Shown: piece by piece, positions 9,980 to 14,513 of the stretch
Numbering within the stretch: the first letter of the stretch is position 1
Layout: each line of letters starts with the position of its first letter
Assembly: GCA_019633425.1 (NCBI GenBank)
Contig: WSUB01000383.1
Coordinates: 1-14,513 of the forward strand
From: Tulasnella sp. 424
Taxonomy: Eukaryota; Basidiomycota; Agaricomycetes; Cantharellales; Tulasnellaceae
Length of the DNA stretch: 14,513 bases
Direction of reading: 5' to 3'
Notes under the pieces: model-generated
Database searches by the model: none
What the model was told of the DNA's origin: nothing
Seen by the model: only the letters and a program-made list of their open reading frames with translations
Translations under genes and position numbers: made by a program

Positions 9980-10377
9980 CTCGATCGTGAACCTTCCTCG
10001 CCTGTGGGGGGTGATGAAAGATGATGAGCGTTGGTCTGAACTGGAAGGGATAAATGACGGCGAACGGCGTCTTTGTTCGTGAGAGATTCCGACATCACTC
10101 CTATTGTTTGAGACGAACCATGTCAACAAACTGGAGCTTGTTCCATCTCCTGTTGTAATTTGTCACAGTGAGTCGCCCATAGCATGAAATATGACAACAC
10201 AGGACTAATGAAGACGGCTAGTAAGATTTGTTTTATCAATCAAGACTTGCTTTACGTCTCTTTTCTCATCTCCGCCACGTATGTAATGATCACATTCCCG
10301 CCCCTGTTTGGCCTTTTTAACCGAGTTCTTTCAGATACCCAAAATACCCAGAATACCTCTACGACTTATAACTATCC
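9980..10377. promoter_or_regulatory. divergent promoter region, RIM20 / N2227 methyltransferase
   Basis: A 398-bp gap between two divergent starts, so both promoters must lie here. Near the plus-strand gene there is a GC box-like cccgcccc (about 10297-10304), followed by a pyrimidine stretch and short ATACC repeats at about 10335-10357 (atacccaaaatacccagaatacc). No GCCARG (Rim101/PacC-type) site was found by eye, so autoregulation by the pH pathway is not supported by sequence. Confidence 0.5.
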
Positions 10378-11783
10378 ATGGCATATCGGATTCAACCAAC
10401 TCAGAACATAGATAACGGCGCAACAAGCACCTTCCAAATACTGGCCCTGGTGATAGTCGTATCAAGTCTATTCGTCGTTTATGGCTACCTCCTATGGACC
10501 AAACCTATCGCAAAGTACCGAAGTGCAGGCCGAATTCGAAACTACCTGGCGGCAAAATCTCCTACATCATCCGAAGTACCATACTTCTCAAGCTCCGCCG
10601 CATATTCATTACAGCGAGCAGTCAACACCTTTGCAAACTTCGACATTTTGCAGAAGCAAAGCCTTGATGCCAACTTGGCATCGTACAACAGGCTCTCATC
10701 TCACCACCGCTCTCTGGGGCATCGAGTTGGTTATGGAGCCAAGTTGGCGAACATCCAAAACGCAAACAAGACGAACAGTATTCTAACACGTGACATTGCG
10801 CGGTTCGCGGAGAAGCAGCTGGGTGTGGTGCCCGCGAGTTCGAAGGAGACGGATGCGATGCGTGTACGGGAGGCGCTCAAGCATCTCGTTCGCGATTGGA
10901 GCGACGAAGGGGCAATTGAAAGGCAGTACGCTCATAAGCCTATTCTTAATGCTCTCGAGAAGGCCGTCCCATCGGAGGATAGGGTTCGAGCCAGAGTACT
11001 GTTGCCTGGTAGTGGGATGGGAAGGCTGGCTTGGGAGATTTCACAGCTTGGTACGTTGCGTCCGGCGCTCCAAGCCTACCTCGCTCACCCTTTGGCTATC
11101 TCAGGTTTCGACGTTACTGCGAACGAATTCTCAAATTTCATGACACTTCCACTGCGGTATCTTCTTTCCGAGTATACCACAGAGCCTGGTCAACACAGCG
11201 TTCAGCCATGGTACTTTGCACTATCCCATACCCGACGCTCAGAGGACCTATTCCGCGTCATCCGATTCCCTGATGTCGTTCCCCGCCAATCTTCAAATTT
11301 CCGCCTTCTGGACGCCGACTTTTATAGCATCACTCAAGGCGGATACAACTTCATCGTTACAATGTTTTTCATCGACACAGCAGTAAACATCGTGCAGTGC
11401 TTAGAGCAGATTCACGATCTTCTGGCGCCCGGAGGGACTTGGATCAATCTTGGCCCGTTGTTGTGGACTTCGGGCGGCGTAGCTCGGATGGAACTGTCTT
11501 TGGAGGAGGTATTGAAATTAGCCGAGCTGATCGGGTTCGAGGTGCGGCCTGGGAGTCGGCGGCAAGTTGACACGGAGTACACGGCTAATAGGCCGGGAAT
11601 GATGAGGTATGCGGAGTTTTTGCCTTTGGTCGCATTGTTTGCCGTATTGATAAGCGCCGTCCCACCCGGGTCAGATGGATCTACGAGACAGAGTTCTGGA
11701 TTGCTGACAAGAAGCCTCAAGGCAACACTTTGAGTTCCCCCTCTTCATCCAAGACGCGCAGTGAGGCCAAGACGATGAGCTAA
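10378..11783 (+). CDS. N2227-family (carnosine N-methyltransferase-like) SAM methyltransferase with membrane anchor
   Basis: The N2227 family includes human CARNMT1, which methylates carnosine to anserine using SAM. The natural substrate of fungal members is not settled. Exons 10378-11050, 11105-11606 and 11675-11783 give 427 aa. Residues 19-40 form one hydrophobic helix (LALVIVVSSLFVVYGYLLW), followed by a basic linker, so a membrane anchor is likely. The catalytic domain shows VLLPGSGMGRLAWEIS (SAM loop GSGMGR, 211-216), the family block FDVTANEFSNFM (226-237), FPDVVP (279-284), MFFIDTA (311-317) and LLAPGGTWINLGPLLW (330-345). The C-terminus MMRWIYETEFW... is reached only by splicing 11607-11674. 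Without splicing the frame ends in an unconserved tail at 11733. Intron 11051-11104 (54 nt, no stop) is needed to join QLG to FDVTANE as in the family. The start ATG has a good context (ccATGg). Confidence 0.9.
11051..11104 (+). other. stop-free 54-nt intron inside the N2227 gene
   Basis: Donor GTACGT and acceptor CTCAG. It is exactly 18 codons long and free of stops, so an ORF-based call would translate it. Removing it restores the family spacing between GRLAWEISQLG and FDVTANEFSNFM. The translated insert (TLRPALQAYLAHPLAIS) has no family counterpart at this site. Confidence 0.85.
11607..11674 (+). other. 68-nt intron whose retention would add a hydrophobic tail
   Basis: Donor GTATGC and acceptor GGTCAG. 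Splicing gives the conserved C-terminus MMRWIYETEFWIADKK. Retention instead gives the hydrophobic run FLPLVALFAVLISAV and a different end at 11733. The spliced form is clearly the family form. The retained reading may be no more than a by-product of a pyrimidine-rich intron. Confidence 0.85.
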
Positions 11784-12452
11784 AAGCCCTCTGTGTCCGG
11801 GGACGGGACCGGCCGCCGAACGCGGGCTTCCCCTGACCGCCCGCACTTTCTCGTCATGGAAAGGATGCAGGGCGTCGGCTGGTTGTCAGCAATGTTTTTG
11901 AGTTGAGGGAATCACTATCTTGCGAGATGATGATTTCCAAACATGCCGCGGAGAAGGAGGCAGGTGTGGGAGTGTCAGCAAACGTGATCGGTCATCGAAT
12001 ACCGGGCGGTGTACGAACGCTCGCCGCAGCCTGCGTAGGAGGATGTAGTTGGCTGTCGACGGTGTTGAAGGACTACGGATGGCGATGGAGCAATTTCGGC
12101 CTTGGTAATTCGGAAGCTGTAGATTGTATTGCGTGTACCGTTGTCGGGGTCTCGGCAATGCTGAACAGATTGTGATTACTCATCATCATAAGGGCCGTTA
12201 GTTTCTGACCCGCGGCGTTGATTTCCGTTTGGACCGTGAACGCATTCCCTCTCCCATCCACCTCCCATCGACTCTCTACTGCCTTGACTCGCGAGACCCA
12301 CCAACCGCGAAAGCCTGTGCTGCTCCTACGCAGTGTGGAAAGGGGACAACAGCGTCCACAAGGTTCTTTAGGGGCGGTTTAAGCTTGGCGAACGACCCCG
12401 TCTTACGACGCTCCAATCTCGAACTAGTCTTCCAGACCGACTGCTCTTCAAC
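11784..12452. promoter_or_regulatory. gap between N2227 gene and flippase; flippase upstream region
   Basis: 669 bp without a recognisable gene. It starts with a GC-rich patch (gggacgggaccggccgccg, about 11801-11819). A 90-codon plus-strand frame (11903-12175) and its minus-strand counterpart (12158-11886) show no domain, no conserved motif and no splice support. The 200 bp before the flippase start become pyrimidine-rich (ccctctcccatccacctccc at about 12246-12265), as expected for a fungal core promoter or leader. Confidence 0.45.
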
Positions 12453-14513
12453 ATGGCCCCGACAACCCCGCAGCAACGACGTCGAAAGCCTAACAACTGG
12501 TTCACCAAACTCACAGACTGGAAAATCGAAGATCTCTTCAAGCGCAAACGGCCGCCGCCCGTTCAACGAACCATCTATGTCAACGAGAACCTGCCCGAGG
12601 ACGCATATGAGAAGGGCAAAGTCAAGACGAGCTGGGTATACCCAACGAACCAGGTCGTCACCTCCAAATACACCGTCATCACATTCCTGCCAAAGAATTT
12701 ACTCGAGCAATTCAGACGGATAGCCAACATGTGAGTGAGCTTAGCGCCCCCTCTTGTTCTCTCGCGCATCGCCGCCTCTGCGTGGCCATATTGCCTCTCG
12801 TCATGAGCACTAACTGACCCCTCCGTTGTCCACAGATTCTTCGCTGGTATCGCCATCCTTCAGTTCTTCTCGGCATTCTCAACGATTTCTCCGGTGGGTC
12901 TCGTCCTCCTTGGCTTACCCGCATGTGTGGGTCGTTCTGACGCTTGGTGACAGGGTCTCGTCATTCTTCCACTACTGGTCGTGCTTCTCGCCTCTGGCAT
13001 CAAAGACGGCTACGAGGACATCAAGCGACACCAGTCAGACCGCGCAGTTAACCACTCGAAAGTCTGGAGGTTGCATGGCGCGGACTGGGTGAATCCAAAC
13101 GTAACTGGCCCCAAACAGAAGTCGTATTCTTTCGCATTCGTGGAGAAGTTGTTCAGGCGATCGAGGAATCACGAGGTCCACACCCATGTCGAAGAACATG
13201 CGGAAAAGCCTGCTCCGGACGCGACTCCTCAAGTCGTCGTCGATCACGACAATACCAACGAACCCGATAATCCAAGATTCCTGGAGACAAGCCATCACCT
13301 TGACGAGACCAAGGCACATTGGAAACGCACGCTCTGGGAAGATATATCAGTCGGAGACGTCATCATGCTCCAGTCGGACGATCCCATCCCCGCCGATGTC
13401 CTGATCTGTGCGACCTCCGAGGAGGAAAATGTCGCGTTCGTCGAGACCAAGAATCTGGATGGAGAGACTAACCTCAAGTCGCGACACGCTGTTCCCTCGC
13501 TGTCAGAGCTTCGAACGCCCAGCGATGTCGCGGGCACCGCATTCCGCATCGAAATGGAGGCTGCGCAGCCAAACATGTACCAGATTCACGGGGCTGTGCT
13601 AGTCGAAGGAGAGAAGCAGCCGGTCGATGCGCTGACGGTTTTACTGCGTGGTACCATTTTGAGGAACACTCGTTGGTGCATCGGCATTGTGTTGTACACT
13701 GGAGAGGACACGAAGATTGTTCTGAACTCGGGCGCTACCCCTAGTAAGCGGAGCCGTGTGGAAAGGGACATGAACCCCCAAGTGTAAGTGACGCGGTGAA
13801 ACGACTCGGGCGATTAGACGCTAACCGGTGCTGCATGGTTCAACAGTTTCGTCAACCTTATCCTCCTTGCCGTCATGGCAGTCGTTTGCGCCGTCGTTGA
13901 CTCTATCTTGGAACGAAGAGGTCACGACAACAATGCCCCCTGGGAATATGGCACAGACCGATCTGACGATAATCCTCGAGTCAACGGCGGAATTACTTTC
14001 GGCAATGCACTCATCACATTCCAAAACGTCGTCCCGATTTCGCTGTACATCTCCATCGAGTTCGTCCGAACTTGTCAAGCCGTCTTCATCTACTTCGACA
14101 AAGACATTTGGTACGAGAAGACGGACCAACCAACGCTGGCGCGTTCATGGAATTTGGCAGACGACTTGGGCCAGATCGAATACGTCTTCTCAGACAAGAC
14201 CGGAACCTTAACCCAAAACGCCATGGTCTTCCGTCAATGTTCGATTGGTGGGAAGATTTATAAAGGCGACTCTACGGCGGACGAGCCGGTGGATGTGGAT
14301 GAAGCAGCTCAACAGGATGCCCCGGCCCCTGCCAAAGATACCCAAACCGGATCATCCGACGAAACCACCGCTCCCCAAACTGCACCGAAAGTTTCCCCTC
14401 ACATCCGATTCCACGATGAAACTTTGGAAAATGACCTCCTGCGCGGCGACTCCCAAGAGCATTCCCGTACCCTGCACGGCTTCTTCGCAACCTTGTCGCT
14501 CTGTCACACCGTC
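12453..14513 (+). CDS. DNF1: P4-ATPase phospholipid flippase, Dnf1/Dnf2 type (5' part, runs off the window)
   Basis: An ATP-driven flippase that moves phospholipids from the outer to the inner leaflet at plasma and endosomal membranes, normally with a Cdc50/Lem3-type partner. Exons 12453-12730, 12836-12893, 12954-13783 and 13847-14513 give 611 codons, still open at the window edge. Seen in order: basic N-terminus; [19 protein letters not shown] and EQFRRIAN before M1 (about 89-110); M2 (about 113-128) with [11 protein letters not shown]; a charged loop (about 165-225); the actuator domain with IPADVL and NLDGETNLK (catalytic E283); M3 (about 390-408); M4 with the P4 signature PISL (452-455); and the phosphorylation site DKTGT (D505). 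An acidic, P/A/T-rich insertion (about 535-575) follows. The remaining nucleotide-binding domain and M5-M10 lie beyond the edge; full-length members exceed 1200 aa. The DNF rather than DRS2/NEO1 assignment rests on overall resemblance and is less certain than the P4 class. Confidence 0.93.

Noticed and set aside
11886..12175. Overlapping 90-codon frames on both strands between the N2227 gene and the flippase
   Set aside because: No recognisable motif, no splice or promoter support, and the two strands compete; more likely flippase upstream sequence.
1..14513. tRNA, rRNA, CRISPR arrays, bacterial promoters or operons
   Set aside because: None seen; the spliced eukaryotic genes make the prokaryotic categories inapplicable.

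Overview
The window looks like nuclear DNA of a filamentous basidiomycete, most likely an Agaricomycete (mushroom-forming fungus). The evidence is four recognisable fungal protein genes cut by many short GT-AG introns (52-84 bp, one of 105 bp), roughly 50% GC, short intergenic gaps with genes on both strands, and the relic of a hAT transposase. All gene models were spliced by hand, using frame continuity and conserved motifs.

Layout: (1) 1-2746 is gene-poor and transposon-scarred. It holds a (GAACC)n microsatellite, a hAT transposase relic with stops and frameshifts (about 595-1290), a GC-rich palindromic block like a hAT subterminal region (about 1531-1605), one orphan open frame (1783-2244) and a purine-rich spacer. 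(2) 5842-2747 on the minus strand is a complete 13-exon Ras GTPase-activating protein of the fungal Gap1/Sar1 type, 770 aa. (3) 9979-6424 on the minus strand is a complete Bro1-domain protein, best matched to Rim20/PalA of the alkaline-pH signalling pathway, about 932 aa in 14 exons. (4) A 398-bp divergent promoter region separates it from (5) 10378-11783 on the plus strand, an N2227-family (carnosine N-methyltransferase-like) enzyme with an N-terminal membrane anchor, 427 aa. (6) After a 669-bp gap without a gene, 12453-14513 on the plus strand is the 5' part of a P4-ATPase phospholipid flippase of the Dnf1/Dnf2 type, running off the window after the catalytic DKTGT motif.

The genes do not form an operon and are probably transcribed separately. 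Three of the four products act at or on membranes: Ras inactivation, Rim20/ESCRT-linked pH signalling and phospholipid flipping. Because the fungal Rim101 pathway is known to respond to plasma-membrane lipid asymmetry, the closeness of a RIM20 gene to a DNF-type flippase deserves a synteny check, although chance is the default explanation. I see no clearly new system here. The more unusual points are the membrane-anchored N2227 methyltransferase, two stop-free introns of length 3n that automated annotation would miss, and an unexplained orphan frame rich in CDK-type S/T-P sites.
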